NCBI GenBank assembly: GCA_015478945.1
Contig: JABUQX010078133.1
Location: forward strand, 10,001 to 32,241
Length of the DNA stretch: 22,241 bases
Direction of reading: 5' to 3'
Source: Trachelipus rathkii
Lineage: Eukaryota > Arthropoda > Malacostraca > Isopoda > Trachelipodidae
Shown in pieces: positions 21,655 through 22,241 of the stretch. Position 1 is the stretch's first letter. Every line of letters starts with the position of its first letter. The position numbers and the translations under genes were made by a program. The notes under the pieces are model-generated. The model was not told the origin of the DNA. It made no database searches and saw nothing but the letters and a program-made list of their open reading frames with translations.

Positions 21655-22160
21655 AAGAAGGTAAAGCAGGAAACAGGGGTATAGCAGTTAAAACAGGGTA
21701 AGCAGGAAAGACAGGAACAAAGCGACGAATCCCGGGGGAAGGAACACGCGCGAAGGAGTGAGGGGACGGCGAATATGTGAAGCGGAAGGAAGATGTGAGG
21801 ATAAGCAGAAAACAGATAGGAAACAGTACAGGAGGTAAAGCAGTAAAACAGGAGGGTTAAAGCAGGAAAGCAGGAAAAACAAACAGCAGACGAATCGCCC
21901 CCGAGGGGAGGGGAACGACCGGGGAGGATGGAGCCGGATTGACGGCGGAGAGGGAGAATGTGTGGAACAAAGATGTGGAGGGAAAGAGGAATATTACGAG
22001 AAGGTGAAACGGAAAATGTCGAGGAAAGCAGGAAAACCAGAGGGAAGAGCAGAAAACAGGAAATACAAAACAGACCAGATCCCCACGGTGGAGAGGGAAG
22101 CACCTGCTTAGTTGAAGTAACGGAAGTGACGGTAAGGGGGAAAGTCGGCGAAGGAGATTG
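21655..22160 (+). repeat. Diverged tandem repeat, unit about 165-185 bp, three copies
   Basis: Each copy carries AAGCAGGAAA (21700, 21860, 22026), then GACGAATC or GACCAGATC (21724, 21889, 22073), then a C/G-rich clamp and GGGGA/GGAA sequence. AGATGTGAGG (21791-21800) is matched by AGATGTGGAGG (21971-21981), 180 bases on. Copies are heavily diverged. Related sequence occurs at 17103-17145, and a 16-of-17 match links 17267-17283 with 21835-21851. The - strand frame 21339-22229 spans all copies, and short stretches of its translation echo one another because 165 is a multiple of three. Confidence 0.5.
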
Positions 22161-22241
22161 ATGAGTCTGAAGAAAAAGGGTAAGGGGGCTCGAAAAGGAG
22201 GTGGCGAAAAGGGACCCAGGGAAGACCAAAGGGGGGCGTAA
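22161..22241. other. Purine-rich end of window
   Basis: Purine-rich sequence continues to the edge with no distinct feature. The polypurine domain is probably cut by the window boundary. Confidence 0.4.

Noticed and set aside
21655..22160. Telomere-like repeats at the window end
   Set aside because: No TTAGGG, TTTAGGG or related regular short unit is seen; the repeats are long and diverged.
21339..22229. 296-codon open frame on the - strand
   Set aside because: The product is S/L/F/P/C-rich translation of CT-rich sequence. T is nearly absent on the + strand, so stops are depleted in all frames, and several overlapping frames are open. No domain is seen; internal echoes come from the DNA repeat.

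Overview
I find no gene in this window that I can name. No ORF shows a recognisable protein family, and I see no rRNA, tRNA, CRISPR array, insertion sequence or retroelement. The longest open frames (up to 296 codons) lie where T is almost absent from the + strand. Stop codons on either strand need a T on the + strand there, so those frames are a by-product of composition.

The sequence is a patchwork of compositional blocks. From 1 to about 13.86 kb it is mostly AT-rich, with (TA)n-rich patches near 3.14-3.33, 3.95-4.42, 5.10-5.22 and 11.9-12.45 kb. A G-rich island sits at 6.85-7.02 kb, and a more balanced stretch runs from 7.2 to 9.4 kb. A pyrimidine-rich stretch with a CTT microsatellite begins at 13.2 kb. 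At about 13.87 kb the + strand turns T-poor and stays so to the end.

From 13.87 to 16.2 kb, four GA/GATA-like islands alternate with GC-rich or CA-rich inserts. From 16.2 to 18.2 kb the sequence is AC-rich, with degenerate short repeats and a G-rich interlude at 17.0-17.6 kb. From 18.2 to 22.24 kb it is strongly purine-rich. That stretch is broken by one CpG-dense GC island (about 19.48-19.77 kb), G-runs, and a diverged repeat of about 165-185 bp at 21.65-22.16 kb.

This looks most like eukaryotic intergenic or heterochromatic DNA, not a bacterial or phage chromosome, because gene density is effectively zero and microsatellites abound. I cannot name the organism. The block-wise drift and long homopolymers also fit low-accuracy long-read assembly or an artificial sequence. 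The best leads are the repeat family shared between 17.1 kb and 21.7-22.1 kb, the 20-bp degenerate tandem at 17.17-17.25 kb, the polypurine domain with its abrupt start, and the small GC island with a weak coding-like periodicity.
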